Shown here piece after piece: positions 43,194 to 52,184 of a stretch of DNA of 64,000 nt. Numbering within the stretch: the stretch's first letter is position 1; every line of letters begins with the position of its first letter. The position numbers were made by a program, and so were the translations under genes. The stretch covers positions 372,001 to 436,000 of the forward strand of contig NZ_JAEAGO010000003.1 of the NCBI RefSeq assembly GCF_016464625.1, in the 5' to 3' direction. This DNA comes from Penaeicola halotolerans. GTDB lineage: Bacteria; Bacteroidota; Bacteroidia; Cytophagales; Cyclobacteriaceae. The notes beneath the pieces are model-generated. The model was not told the origin of the DNA. It made no database searches and saw only the letters and a program-made list of their open reading frames with translations.

Positions 43194-44243
43194 ATGTTTG
43201 AACTACAGAAATTACTCAGACCACACATAGCTGCCATCAAGCCATACTCATCTGCCAGAGACGAATATTCTGGAAGTGATGGCGTGTTTTTAGATGCCAA
43301 TGAAAACCCTTTTGGCTCTATCACACAGGAAGCCTTTAATAGATATCCTGATCCTTATCAAAGTGCCTTAAAAGTTGAAATAGCTAAAATTAAAAATGTC
43401 TCTCCGCAGCAGATCTTCTTGGGCAACGGAAGTGATGAAGCTATTGATTTATTATTCAGAGCATTTTGTAGACCTAGTATCGATGAAGTAATCATCCTGC
43501 CTCCTACTTATGGCATGTATGAAGTCAGTGCCAACATCAATGATGTCAAACTGAAAAAAGTAAATCTTACTGCAGATTTTCAAATAGACCTGAATGGAAT
43601 CTTAGAGGCCATCTCAGCAAATACTAAGATCATTTTTTTCTGCTCTCCAAACAACCCTAGCGGTAATAAACTAAAGAGACAGGACATGCTTAGCATCTTA
43701 GCGCAGTTTGAGGGTTTGGTAGTCGTAGATGAAGCCTACATCGACTTCTCTGATGAGCCTAGCTTCACTACAGAGCTGGCAAAGTACCCAAACTTGCTAG
43801 TCATGCAGACATTTTCTAAAGCTTGGGGCTTGGCTTCATTAAGACTTGGGATGGCTTTTGCTTCAGTGGAAATTATCAAAATTTTAAACTTGATCAAACC
43901 ACCCTACAATATCAGTGGATTGACGCAAGAGACTGTTTTGGCAGCTATCGGCAACGTCAGCGCCAAAGATCAAATGGTGAAATCACTTTTAGTAGAAAGA
44001 GCGAACCTACAAGAGTCGCTTGCTGCTATAAGCTATGTGCAGAAGATCTATCCTTCTGATGCGAATTTTCTATTGGTCAAAATGAAAGATGCTAGGAAAG
44101 TATATGAATATCTGATAGACCATCTGATCATCGTACGTGACCGCTCAAAAGTAGTGCTTTGTGATGACTGTCTCCGAATCTCAGTAGGAACTCCCGCTGA
44201 GAATCAACATTTGATTCAGATCATGAAAAAATTTCAAGCGTAA
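43194..44243 (+). CDS. hisC: Histidinol-phosphate aminotransferase
   Basis: 349 residues, PLP fold I. Key segments are LDANENPFGS at the N-terminus, GNGSDEAIDLLFRAFC, the IIFFCSPNNPSGN loop, VVDEAYIDFS (PLP-binding Asp) and the Schiff-base lysine in MQTFSKAWGLASLRLG. The C-terminal arginine in CLRISVGTPAEN binds the substrate phosphate or carboxylate. Last gene of the hisGDC run; a terminator follows at once, so hisB and later genes are elsewhere. Confidence 0.95.
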   Translation: MFELQKLLRPHIAAIKPYSSARDEYSGSDGVFLDANENPFGSITQEAFNRYPDPYQSALKVEIAKIKNVSPQQIFLGNGSDEAIDLLFRAFCRPSIDEVIILPPTYGMYEVSANINDVKLKKVNLTADFQIDLNGILEAISANTKIIFFCSPNNPSGNKLKRQDMLSILAQFEGLVVVDEAYIDFSDEPSFTTELAKYPNLLVMQTFSKAWGLASLRLGMAFASVEIIKILNLIKPPYNISGLTQETVLAAIGNVSAKDQMVKSLLVERANLQESLAAISYVQKIYPSDANFLLVKMKDARKVYEYLIDHLIIVRDRSKVVLCDDCLRISVGTPAENQHLIQIMKKFQA

Positions 44244-44248
44244 ATAAC

Positions 44249-44274
44249 AAAGGCTGATATTTAAATCAGCCTTT
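44249..44274. terminator. Bidirectional terminator after hisC
   Basis: AAAGGCTGAT and ATCAGCCTTT form a 10-bp stem with a 6-base loop, flanked by A/T-rich sequence, between convergent hisC and the small membrane protein gene. Confidence 0.85.
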
Positions 44275-44280
44275 ATTGTT

Positions 44281-44652
44281 TTAATAGTACATCTTACGCC
44301 TTTTCTTGATAAATATTGCTCTGAAGCTCTGCCCAGTAAGGGAAGAAATCCCTCCTATTAAGCCCCCTACCAAAAATGTAAGACCATAAATCACTGCCTG
44401 GTTTTGCCCTGGAAAAAGTAGTGCAATCTTATCTACTAACAAATCTCCATTGCTTGAGGCAACAAAAAAAGCTAGCAATACCCAAAGAATACCCACAGCG
44501 ACAAATCCACTAATGAAAGCTGTAAAACCTTTGGTATCCATGATCAACCCTATTACCAAAGCTGAGACCATCAGAATCCAAAATGGATACATGTAGGTAA
44601 GAAAATAGCCTAAAATCAAAATCAATAATCCTTGATAAACTCCCTTATTCAT
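44281..44652 (-). CDS. Small four-helix membrane protein coupled to the S45 acylase
   Basis: 123 residues with about four hydrophobic segments (YQGLLILILGYFLTYMYPFWILMVSALVIGLIM, FISGFVAVGILWVLLAFFV, and VIYGLTFLVGGLIGGISSLTG). It ends in a basic tail (IFIKKRRKMYY). No catalytic motif. Its start (44652) lies 8 bases inside the 3' end of the acylase gene, so translation is likely coupled. I do not recognise a named family. Confidence 0.75.
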   Translation of the reverse strand: MNKGVYQGLLILILGYFLTYMYPFWILMVSALVIGLIMDTKGFTAFISGFVAVGILWVLLAFFVASSNGDLLVDKIALLFPGQNQAVIYGLTFLVGGLIGGISSLTGQSFRAIFIKKRRKMYY

Positions 44653-47080
44653 TGCTCTCAGGTTTTATGATGGTCGTAAAAATAATTTTATCTTCTTGCT
44701 CACTAGGAGTGTGTAAAAACAAAGCTTCAAAGTATTTGCCTGCAGCCCAGTCTTCGATCATATTGTCATAATATTTACTCCCAGGATTCCCCGACTGGCC
44801 ACCTGGATAAATGCCATAAGCCTTGACTTTATCACCTAACTCTACGATCATTCTCCATGAAGCACCATGTCTTCTAGAGTTAGCATTCACGATTCCTTTA
44901 TTACCACCTACACGCACACCTTTTTTACTCAAAGGTTCTAACATGAGTAGATGCTGTATATAAGTATCCTTATATGTCGCCCAATCATAAGTGTCACTTC
45001 CTTGTTTTGACTTCCATTCTTCAATGGCTTCATTTGCTCCTAAGAAGGCAAATCTTACTAAGTCCATTCCGGTCTCTACTGTAGCAGTGCTATCGATATC
45101 AAAATACTGATTTAAGGAATCAGTCTGAAGCATCTGTATCGTCTGATAGCTATTTGGATATCTGACAGGTACCTCCATTGCTCTAAATTCATCCCAAACT
45201 GACCTATAAAAACCATCAAACCAAAGCTCAAATACAGTAGCCGCCTCAGCCTCTATCTCATTTCTGAAGTCCCAGTTATCCATTAGTCTCAATACATCAG
45301 CATACTTCGCGACTAGTGGTGTATCCATTTTGACCATACGAAGCATCATAGGCAATGCCTCAGCAGCCATCAGGTTGTAATTGTCATTTTGCAGTTTCAT
45401 CATATCCTCGACAGTGATACTGTCTGAGCTAGTCAGTACTTGATCGATCCGCCTATTGCGGTAGTGCTCAAAGGTATGATCATAGTAATAATATGGGTAA
45501 TTTTCATCCGTAGGATGCTGATTGGCAGAGGTAACAAAGCCTCGCTCTGGATTGAGCACATAAGCATTATGCTCAAAAGGAATATAAGCCTTCCATTCGT
45601 ATGCAGGATCAGCCCCATCCATGAGAAACTTACCTTGCTCCTCCCATTTCACTGCAAATTTGCCTTGAACTGTCAAAGCGATATCTCCTTCATGACTAGC
45701 AAAGACAAAGTTTTGCGCTGGAGCAGTATAGCTTTGAAGTGCTGCTCTATAGTCAGCCAGATTATTGGCTCTATTGAGTTTTAGAAAAGTCTTTTGTTGA
45801 TTACCTCCTTGATGACCGATCCACTTGAGGGCATAGTTGATTCGCTGCCCTTCACCTTTAAAGTTACGATCATAGACTACAGGCCCATGGTGGGTGTAGA
45901 CTACCGTGTCATAAAAAGTCTCTCCTCCTTTGACCTTGATCTCTTCTATGCGCTTTTGTGTTTTTAGCCACTTGCCATCATACTTATACTCATCATGACT
46001 ATCATCTTTAAAAGTAATGGCATACCAGTCTCTCACATCTCTTGTAGCATTAGTGACTCCCCAAGCCGTAGAGTCATTGAATCCTATGATCACACCCAAA
46101 GCACCAGGCAAAGTCGCCCCATAGGCATTGACATCTGGGGAGTTGAGTTGCATGACATACCAGATAGAAGGTAAGTTCAAACCTAAGTGTGGGTCATTTG
46201 CTAAAATAGGCTTGCCTGATTTGGTCTTAGTACCAGATACCGCCCAGTTATTAGATCCATTTTGCGGATGTGGTTTTTGGATCACCTCTCCTGTCTCAGA
46301 AAGCGGCCAAATGATATTTTCAGGTTTTTCTACTGTCACTGCTTCAAAATCCCACTCAGTACCATTCGGAATGACAGGCGAACTATCTTTAGGAAATTCT
46401 GGAAAAAGGAAATCGAACTGCTCTTTACCGATTTGCATGAGCAGATTGGTGTTCTCAAGATCTACATCACTACCAGCTAGCATATCCGCCATGTATTGTA
46501 AAAGCAAAGCAGTCTTTAGTAGCGTCCAAGGTTCAGGTTTGTAGCCTATGAGTTTATATTCTACCGGCAGATCTTTCATGGATAACTGCGCTATGTAGTC
46601 ATTGATACCTCGTGTGTAAGCCTCCAACCATTTCAGAGATTCAGCATCTTCTTCCATGGTCTTTAGCACGTTTTCAGCTCCAAACACTAAGCCTTTACGT
46701 CTTTGTAGTTGATCAAATGGAATAGCTCGAGCTCCTGCTACTTCCGAAACTCTACCAGCAGCAGCAAAGGTCTGAAATTCCATTTGCCAAAGGCGATGCT
46801 TTGCTGTGATGTAGCCTTGTGTGTAGTAGAGATCCTCATTGTTTTGAGCAAAAAGGTGAGGAATCAACTGCCCGTCATATCGCACGACCACAGGACTTTT
46901 GACACCTGGAAGTTCTATTTCACCTTTGATGATATCTGTCTCGGCTGAAGTATTTTGCCAGAAGCCATGCCTTGGATCGAGGAAATATCCCAGTGGAGGA
47001 ATTTGCCCTATTGGTCTACTTAAAAAATAATAGCATGCACTAAAAAGTGCCAAGCAGATAATCAGTTTTATAAATTTCAT
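44645..47080 (-). CDS. Penicillin-acylase family (S45) hydrolase, membrane-anchored
   Basis: 811 residues, longer than the acylase at 21023-23104. An N-terminal hydrophobic segment (about 5-20, with SAC at 14-16) may be a lipoprotein signal or anchor. Alpha-chain motifs VVRYDGQLIPHLFAQNNEDLYYTQGYITAKHRLWQMEF and the processing site HPQNG/SNNWAVSG with nucleophile Ser276 define the S45 Ntn-hydrolases; KPILANDPHLGLNLPSIWY follows as in QuiP/PvdQ-like acylases. Substrate unknown; acyl-amides such as N-acyl homoserine lactones are a family possibility. The small membrane gene downstream overlaps it. Confidence 0.88.
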   Translation of the reverse strand: MKFIKLIICLALFSACYYFLSRPIGQIPPLGYFLDPRHGFWQNTSAETDIIKGEIELPGVKSPVVVRYDGQLIPHLFAQNNEDLYYTQGYITAKHRLWQMEFQTFAAAGRVSEVAGARAIPFDQLQRRKGLVFGAENVLKTMEEDAESLKWLEAYTRGINDYIAQLSMKDLPVEYKLIGYKPEPWTLLKTALLLQYMADMLAGSDVDLENTNLLMQIGKEQFDFLFPEFPKDSSPVIPNGTEWDFEAVTVEKPENIIWPLSETGEVIQKPHPQNGSNNWAVSGTKTKSGKPILANDPHLGLNLPSIWYVMQLNSPDVNAYGATLPGALGVIIGFNDSTAWGVTNATRDVRDWYAITFKDDSHDEYKYDGKWLKTQKRIEEIKVKGGETFYDTVVYTHHGPVVYDRNFKGEGQRINYALKWIGHQGGNQQKTFLKLNRANNLADYRAALQSYTAPAQNFVFASHEGDIALTVQGKFAVKWEEQGKFLMDGADPAYEWKAYIPFEHNAYVLNPERGFVTSANQHPTDENYPYYYYDHTFEHYRNRRIDQVLTSSDSITVEDMMKLQNDNYNLMAAEALPMMLRMVKMDTPLVAKYADVLRLMDNWDFRNEIEAEAATVFELWFDGFYRSVWDEFRAMEVPVRYPNSYQTIQMLQTDSLNQYFDIDSTATVETGMDLVRFAFLGANEAIEEWKSKQGSDTYDWATYKDTYIQHLLMLEPLSKKGVRVGGNKGIVNANSRRHGASWRMIVELGDKVKAYGIYPGGQSGNPGSKYYDNMIEDWAAGKYFEALFLHTPSEQEDKIIFTTIIKPESNE

Positions 47081-47210
47081 CGATGATCAGTTTGGAGTCT
47101 GTTTTCAACTGATGAAATATAAGTAAAATTCGATAAATAAAAACCAAATAATGTATAAGTATAGGCTATCTGTGGATAAATGAATAGGCTAATTAACCAC
47201 AGAAATGATC

Positions 47211-47861
47211 TCAAGAAATGACTTTCGGTTTGTGATCTGGCTTAGCATAACTCAACCTAGCGATCTTTTCTACCCTATGGTATCCATCCAGACCAGAACA
47301 AGTGATCGTTCCTAGTGTCCCCAAATCAATAAAGCCATCCTCGCCAATCGCATTTTCCTGGACATACAACTCCCTGATAGCCCCGATCATGAGGATCGTC
47401 CCATTGATCTCCAGATCTTTGCGATCAACCCATTCTAAACCTATCTGAAGCGGACTTCCTTTGACATAAGGCGCTATGAAGTCATCTTTATACTCTTCCT
47501 CTAATCCACACGCAGCAAACTCTGATACGTCCCATCTAGCACTTGTGTGATGTGCCTCTTGGTAGAAACCTTCAGTTATATGATTGAGGGTGAAGTATTT
47601 TGTTTCAAGGATATTTTCGAGTGTTCCTCTCTCCACTGTGTGCGGTCTAAAGAGAACACCCACTAGCGGAGGATTGGCTCCAATATGAAACACTTGACTG
47701 AAAATCGCCAAATTAGTCACTCCCTCCTTACTAATAGTACCTAAGAGATTGACACTCTTATAGCCACTCAAACAGTTGATCAGATTTCTTCTAAAAAATG
47801 TATCTAAAACAGGGAAATCTTGTTCCGTAAAATGCTTCATATCAACTTTCAATGGCTTCAT
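47211..47861 (-). CDS. Flavin reductase-like (FMN split-barrel) protein
   Basis: 216 residues. The FMN-binding split-barrel pattern is visible: NLINCLSGYKSVNLLGTISKEGVTNLAIFSQVFHIGANPPLVGVLFRP, then NILETKYFTLNHI. The C-terminal half (GSPLQIGLEWVDRKDLEINGTILMIGAI) also fits the flavin reductase-like domain family. It probably binds FMN and reduces flavin or a small substrate. The gene overlaps the preceding small STAS-like gene by 20 bases, so they are coupled. Confidence 0.82.
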   Translation of the reverse strand: MKPLKVDMKHFTEQDFPVLDTFFRRNLINCLSGYKSVNLLGTISKEGVTNLAIFSQVFHIGANPPLVGVLFRPHTVERGTLENILETKYFTLNHITEGFYQEAHHTSARWDVSEFAACGLEEEYKDDFIAPYVKGSPLQIGLEWVDRKDLEINGTILMIGAIRELYVQENAIGEDGFIDLGTLGTITCSGLDGYHRVEKIARLSYAKPDHKPKVIS

Positions 47862-48276
47862 CTATGCTATTGCAGTATCTAATATCTAATTGTCCAATGA
47901 TATTATCAGGAAACTCCTTCAGGATTTGATCTTTGGCAATCATGACAGTCTTCTCAAACCATGGCTCATCTGGAAGGATTTTTCTGTGTGTCTTGACACC
48001 ATGCTCCATCATTTGCTTTTTCCAGATGATAAAATACCATTCCATAGAAGGCTGATGGAATGCTCTCAAAGCTCGTTTGTCAAAAATAAACTTTGTATAT
48101 CCTCCACCTTTTACTAAGTCAATCATCTGCATGAAAGTCTTCTTAAACTCATCGATAGGAATATAATCTGCCGTCAGTTCGCAGATCACTATACCCAAAG
48201 ATGGCTCGTGATAGATCTTCGCATACAAACTCTCTGCATATAAGGTCAAGCTGTAATTAGTCGAAAGTGTATTCAT
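47842..48276 (-). CDS. Small soluble protein, SpoIIAA/STAS-like
   Basis: 144 residues without signal or membrane segment. The arrangement GIVICELTADYIPIDEFKKTFMQMIDLVKGGGYTKFIFDKRALRAFHQPSMEWYF looks like the SpoIIAA/STAS-like fold found in many small Bacteroidota proteins. It ends IGQLDIRYCNSIDEAIES. It is coupled to the flavin reductase-like gene by a 20-base overlap. Function unknown; homology is suggested by pattern only. Confidence 0.6.
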   Translation of the reverse strand: MNTLSTNYSLTLYAESLYAKIYHEPSLGIVICELTADYIPIDEFKKTFMQMIDLVKGGGYTKFIFDKRALRAFHQPSMEWYFIIWKKQMMEHGVKTHRKILPDEPWFEKTVMIAKDQILKEFPDNIIGQLDIRYCNSIDEAIES

Positions 48277-48296
48277 GATGGTTTTTGATTGACTGA

Positions 48297-48560
48297 TTAG
48301 TGAAAAGTTTTTCTACCCTTATTTTTATCATCTTCCATTTTATGATTGAGATTTTTCATCTCCTCTTCTATCTTAGAAGCATACTGTATGGTAGTTTTCA
48401 TCATATCTTGCTGAGCAGATATCTGTTCTTGCAATCGTAAGAGTTCTTGGTTCATCTGAGCTATTTTCTGCTCGTATTCTTCTTTGAGTCGCTTCTTCTC
48501 CAGCTCAGCCTTTTTCAGCTCTTCCCTAAATATCAAAAATGACTCAGGCGGGGTCTTCAT
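48297..48560 (-). CDS. Small coiled-coil protein
   Basis: 87 residues, almost entirely a charged coiled coil (REELKKAELEKKRLKEEYEQKIAQMNQELLRLQEQISAQ), ending in a basic tail KNKGRKTFH. No recognised domain. It precedes the STAS-like gene by 20 bases on the same strand, suggesting a three-gene unit with the flavin reductase-like protein. Function unknown. Confidence 0.6.
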   Translation of the reverse strand: MKTPPESFLIFREELKKAELEKKRLKEEYEQKIAQMNQELLRLQEQISAQQDMMKTTIQYASKIEEEMKNLNHKMEDDKNKGRKTFH

Positions 48561-48645
48561 ACTTATTCATTTTTACATACATATTCATAACCTTTAGATA
48601 ATTGAAAGGTTTGCAATCCTTATTCAAAAAAATGAATTTTCTCAC

Positions 48646-48675
48646 AAAAAAAGGCACCCATAGGGCACCTTTTTC
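48646..48675 (-). terminator. Rho-independent terminator of the folE/SDR run
   Basis: Minus-strand RNA AAAAAGGTGCCC, TAT, GGGTGCCTTTTTTT. Two internal positions pair as G-U only in the minus-strand transcript, so it is directional; it lies about 28 bases after the SDR stop. Confidence 0.75.
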
Positions 48676-48702
48676 GTCTATAAATGGTTTGGTTAAATTT
48701 TC

Positions 48703-49398
48703 TTATCCTCTCACTACAGACATCCCACCATCTAGATGAAATATCTGACCTGTGATCCAGCTGGCTTGATCTGATAATAAGTAAGTCGCCATGGATGCAA
48801 TCTCCTCTGATGTGCCAACCCTGCCAAGCGGATGTCTTTTATCAGAAGCTTCTTTGCGCTCTGGCGTAGAAAGTAGCTGAGCAGCCAGTGGCGTATCAGT
48901 GAGAGATGGTGCGATGGCATTCACTCTGATATTGCTCGCTACCCACTCAGCAGCAAGTGATCTTGTAAGTCCTTCTATAGCCCCTTTTGCCATAGCTACT
49001 GAAGCATGAAAAGTCATTCCACTCTGAACGGCTACCGTACTGAATAACACTACAGATCCGTTTTTTCCTTTTTTCAAAGGCTTCAAAGCTGCCTGAAGTA
49101 TCTTAGTCGCACCTAGCACATTGACTTCAAAATCATGTTGAAAATCCTCTTGACTAAGTCGCTGAAATGGCTTCAAGTTGATAGTACCTGGACAATAAAC
49201 AACCCCATGAAGCTCCTCTGGCAATCCATCTATCTCAGAAAAGTCACTAGTAATATCCAAGTTGATATGATGGGCACCTTCTGGAGATTCATCTCTTCTA
49301 GAAGCAGTATAAACTTCATGACCAGCAGCAATCAACTGCTCAGCCACAACTTTACCTATACCAGAACTAGCACCTACAACTAATATATTCTTTGACAT
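48703..49398 (-). CDS. Short-chain dehydrogenase/reductase-like protein without the catalytic Tyr
   Basis: 231 residues. The Rossmann NAD(P) motif VVGASSGIGKVVAEQL (7-22) is classical, with TASRR after the second strand. Active-site Ser120 (VVLFSTVAV) and Lys138 are present, but the tyrosine of YxxxK is Val134 (HASVAMAKGAIEG). The C-terminal DQASWITGQIFHLDGG is normal. I recall this FHASVA-type SDR group near folE and photolyase-like genes in other bacteria, so loss of Tyr may be a family trait. It lies 6 bases after folE and is probably in the same operon. Confidence 0.82.
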   Translation of the reverse strand: MSKNILVVGASSGIGKVVAEQLIAAGHEVYTASRRDESPEGAHHINLDITSDFSEIDGLPEELHGVVYCPGTINLKPFQRLSQEDFQHDFEVNVLGATKILQAALKPLKKGKNGSVVLFSTVAVQSGMTFHASVAMAKGAIEGLTRSLAAEWVASNIRVNAIAPSLTDTPLAAQLLSTPERKEASDKRHPLGRVGTSEEIASMATYLLSDQASWITGQIFHLDGGMSVVRG

Positions 49399-49404
49399 GC
49401 TATC

Positions 49405-50121
49405 TTAGTATTTTGTTTCTAATGATAGATAATTCAAAAATTCCTTCTTGACATCTTCATTTTGAAACTTTCCACTAAAGTGAGAAGTCACTGTAGCACT
49501 ATTTACATCTTGTATACCTCTCGAAGAAACACACATGTGCTTAGCATCGATGACGATGGCTACATTATCTGTACCTAAGGCTTCTTTAAGTTCATTAGCG
49601 ATTTGTACAGTCAAACGCTCCTGCACCTGTGGGCGCTTGGCATAATATTGTACAATCCTATTGAGTTTAGAGAGTCCTATTACACTACCATTGCTGATGT
49701 ACGCTACGTGCGCTTTACCATAAATCGGCACAAAGTGATGCTCACAATTAGAGAAGAAAGTAATGTCTTTCTCTACAAGCATTTCATTGTACTTGTATTT
49801 ATTTTCAAACAGTTTCATGGCAGGCTTATTCTTTGGATTCAATCCACTGAATATCTCCTTTACATACATTTTGGCTACTCGGTGTGGCGTGCCTTTTAAG
49901 CTGTCATCAGTCAGGTCAAGGCCTAAGATGTTCATGATCTCTTTAAAATGTTTTTGAATCATCTCGATCTTCAAATCATCATCCATCTCGAAAGCATCTT
50001 CTCTGAGAGGTGTATTGATAGAAGATAGAATGTGCTCATCACCCATCGCATCAAAAGCTTCGTTTGCGAGTTTCTTAGTTTCCACTGCCTGAGTATTCAA
50101 CGTAATTTCTCTCTGTTTCAT
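49405..50121 (-). CDS. folE: GTP cyclohydrolase I
   Basis: 238 residues from ATG 50121, overlapping queD by 47 bases; an internal ATG at 50046 would remove the overlap and still keep the whole domain. Domain motifs are complete: LKGTPHRVAKMYVKEIFSGL, the zinc/catalytic FFSNCEHHFVPIYGKAHVAYI, GLSKLNRIVQYYAKRPQVQERLT, and AKHMCVSSRGIQD with the second zinc Cys. It converts GTP to dihydroneopterin triphosphate for folate and, with QueD, queuosine precursors. Confidence 0.93.
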   Translation of the reverse strand: MKQREITLNTQAVETKKLANEAFDAMGDEHILSSINTPLREDAFEMDDDLKIEMIQKHFKEIMNILGLDLTDDSLKGTPHRVAKMYVKEIFSGLNPKNKPAMKLFENKYKYNEMLVEKDITFFSNCEHHFVPIYGKAHVAYISNGSVIGLSKLNRIVQYYAKRPQVQERLTVQIANELKEALGTDNVAIVIDAKHMCVSSRGIQDVNSATVTSHFSGKFQNEDVKKEFLNYLSLETKY

Positions 50122-50491
50122 ATAGGGTTACAGTTAGTTCAAATTTTTGGTCAATGACCTTTCTTAAAATATTCCAAATAACCACAGAGATGTTCTCTGC
50201 GGAGGGGTTGAGATCACGAAATTCATCTGTATCTAGGTTTAAATTTTTATGATCAAATTTATCTAATACATGTTTCTTGATCGTATCACTGAGGACTTTC
50301 ATATCATATACATAGCCCGTTTCAGGATCTACTTCACCAGTCAGCTTGACGATCAACTCATAATTATGACCATGAAAGTTCGGATTATTGCACTTACCAA
50401 AAACAGCTGCATTCTTATCTGCGGACCATTTGGGGTTATTTAATCGGTGAGCTGCATTGAAGTGCTCTTTTCTAAAAACGGATACTTTCAT
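50075..50491 (-). CDS. queD: 6-carboxytetrahydropterin synthase / 6-pyruvoyl-tetrahydropterin synthase family
   Basis: 138 residues. Zinc ligands are visible in HFNAAHRL and NFHGHNYELIV, with the catalytic Cys in KCNNPNFHGHNY and the acidic base ENIS/VTLYETE near the C-terminus. It uses the product of FolE, encoded immediately downstream and overlapping. In bacteria this points to QueD of queuosine synthesis, though PTPS of biopterin synthesis shares the motifs. A candidate -7 element TAATTTTG (50537 to 50530) lies upstream. Confidence 0.85.
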   Translation of the reverse strand: MKVSVFRKEHFNAAHRLNNPKWSADKNAAVFGKCNNPNFHGHNYELIVKLTGEVDPETGYVYDMKVLSDTIKKHVLDKFDHKNLNLDTDEFRDLNPSAENISVVIWNILRKVIDQKFELTVTLYETERNYVEYSGSGN

Positions 50492-50529
50492 TTACTTTTT
50501 TGTGTTCGAAACTTAAACAAAACAATGAC

Positions 50530-50597
50530 CAAAATTAATTCCTTCAAAGCTATTTTGCGAATTCAACATATTTCAAACAATGACTTTTTTATATTTG
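50530..50597. promoter_or_regulatory. Divergent promoter region queD / FAD-dependent oxidoreductase
   Basis: Minus-strand TAATTTTG (50537 to 50530) faces queD and plus-strand TATATTTG (50590-50597) faces the oxidoreductase gene; both match TAnnTTTG. The -33 regions are not obvious. Confidence 0.45.
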
Positions 50598-50635
50598 TTT
50601 AATATTTGTAAAAAATTATTAAACAAAATACATAA

Positions 50636-52096
50636 ATGACTGACAACGTTGATGTTGCTGTGATTGGAAGTGGAATGGGTGCCCTGTCAGCCGCTGCACT
50701 TTTAGCCCAAAGAGGATTGAAGGTACACATTTTTGAGCAAAATTATTTGCCCGGAGGCTGTACGAGTGCTTACTGGCGTAAGGGATTTGTGTTTGAAGCG
50801 GGAGCTACTACCCTCGTTGGATTGGATGAAGGCATGCCACTCCGTCAAGTTTTAGACCGTACAGGAATCTCGCTTCCTGCCAAACAATTAACACTTCCTA
50901 TGCAAGTGCACCTTTCAAATGGGCAAGTCATCAATAGATACCAAGACCTAGAACAATGGATCCAAGAAGCAGAGCGAGTCTTCGGACCAAAAAATCAACG
51001 CGCATTTTGGGAGTTTTGCTATCGCGTCAGTCAGTTTGTCTGGGATACATCTGTGAAGCAAGTACACTTCCCTCCCAGCTCGATCAAAGATCTACTCAAA
51101 TCAGCTCAGAGAGCTAGCCTGAAGCAGGTCAACTATGCTAGATACGCGCTATTTTCCATGAAGTGGCTTTTAGAAAAATATGACTTGCTAGAAAATCAGA
51201 CTTTTGTGGATTTTGTAGACGAGCAGTTACTCATCACTGCGCAAAATCAACATCCAGAAGTCAATGTCCTATTTGGCGCTACGGCCTTATGCTATACCAA
51301 TTATGGTAATTATTATTTAGATGGCGGACTGATCTCTCTAGTGCAGCCATTTGTAGATTATGTGGAAGCAAAAGGAGGTAAACTTCACCTAAGAACAGGC
51401 GTTAAAAATGTAGCTAATACAGCTAAAAACTATCTTATCACTACAGATAAGGGGGATCAGTACAGTGCCGAATATGTCATCTCTGGCATACCGATCAATA
51501 ATACACTTCCACTTTTTGAAGGTAATTGGAAAGGGAAATTAGAAAAGAAACTCATGGTTTCCGAGCAGCTTAACTCTGCCTTTCAAATGGGAATAGGCTT
51601 CAAACCGCATCGTGAATTTGAAGCCCTTCATCATCAGATCCATCTAGACAAACCTCTAGCCGAGACTGGTTCTCATAGCATATTTATTAGCTTAAGTGAC
51701 CCTGATGATACTTCTAGGAGCGATGAACCTGGCTTGAGAGTCATGTCGATCAGTACGCACGTGCCCAATCCTAGCAAACGCATCATAGACAATGAAAAAG
51801 TAGCACAAGAGATCTTGAAAAAGCTCTTTGAAGATGACATCCTTTTACCCGAAAATATCATCTATCAGCACCATAGCGGACCAAAATCTTGGCAAAAGTG
51901 GACAGGCAGGGCTTTTGGATTTGTGGGAGGCTATCCACAGTTCAGACATATCAAGCCTTGGCAAATGCTCGATGCTAGACTAGACGGACACAAAGCCTAT
52001 ATCTGTGGTGATACGACCTATCCTGGACAAGGCATCCCAGGCGTAACCCTCAGTGGACTGATTGCTTTTGAAAAACTCAAGTCTGATTGGCTCTAA
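50636..52096 (+). CDS. FAD-dependent oxidoreductase of the phytoene desaturase/carotenoid isomerase type
   Basis: 486 residues. The N-terminal dinucleotide-binding motif is VAVIGSGMGALSAAALLAQRGLKVHIFEQNYLPGGCTSAY (8-47), as in CrtI, CrtD and CrtISO proteins. The C-terminus has the second FAD-contact segment YICGDTTYPGQGIPGVTLSGLIA. Likely acts on carotenoids or another polyene/retinoid-like lipid. No other carotenoid gene lies nearby, so the substrate is uncertain. Single gene with an A/T-rich upstream region. Confidence 0.82.
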   Translation: MTDNVDVAVIGSGMGALSAAALLAQRGLKVHIFEQNYLPGGCTSAYWRKGFVFEAGATTLVGLDEGMPLRQVLDRTGISLPAKQLTLPMQVHLSNGQVINRYQDLEQWIQEAERVFGPKNQRAFWEFCYRVSQFVWDTSVKQVHFPPSSIKDLLKSAQRASLKQVNYARYALFSMKWLLEKYDLLENQTFVDFVDEQLLITAQNQHPEVNVLFGATALCYTNYGNYYLDGGLISLVQPFVDYVEAKGGKLHLRTGVKNVANTAKNYLITTDKGDQYSAEYVISGIPINNTLPLFEGNWKGKLEKKLMVSEQLNSAFQMGIGFKPHREFEALHHQIHLDKPLAETGSHSIFISLSDPDDTSRSDEPGLRVMSISTHVPNPSKRIIDNEKVAQEILKKLFEDDILLPENIIYQHHSGPKSWQKWTGRAFGFVGGYPQFRHIKPWQMLDARLDGHKAYICGDTTYPGQGIPGVTLSGLIAFEKLKSDWL

Positions 52097-52184
52097 AGCA
52101 TATTGAATCGTATATTGAAGTGTAGGATTCTTTGAAATAAAGTAGAAAGAAGTTATGTTCGTTTTGCACTGAAAGACTAAGCAT

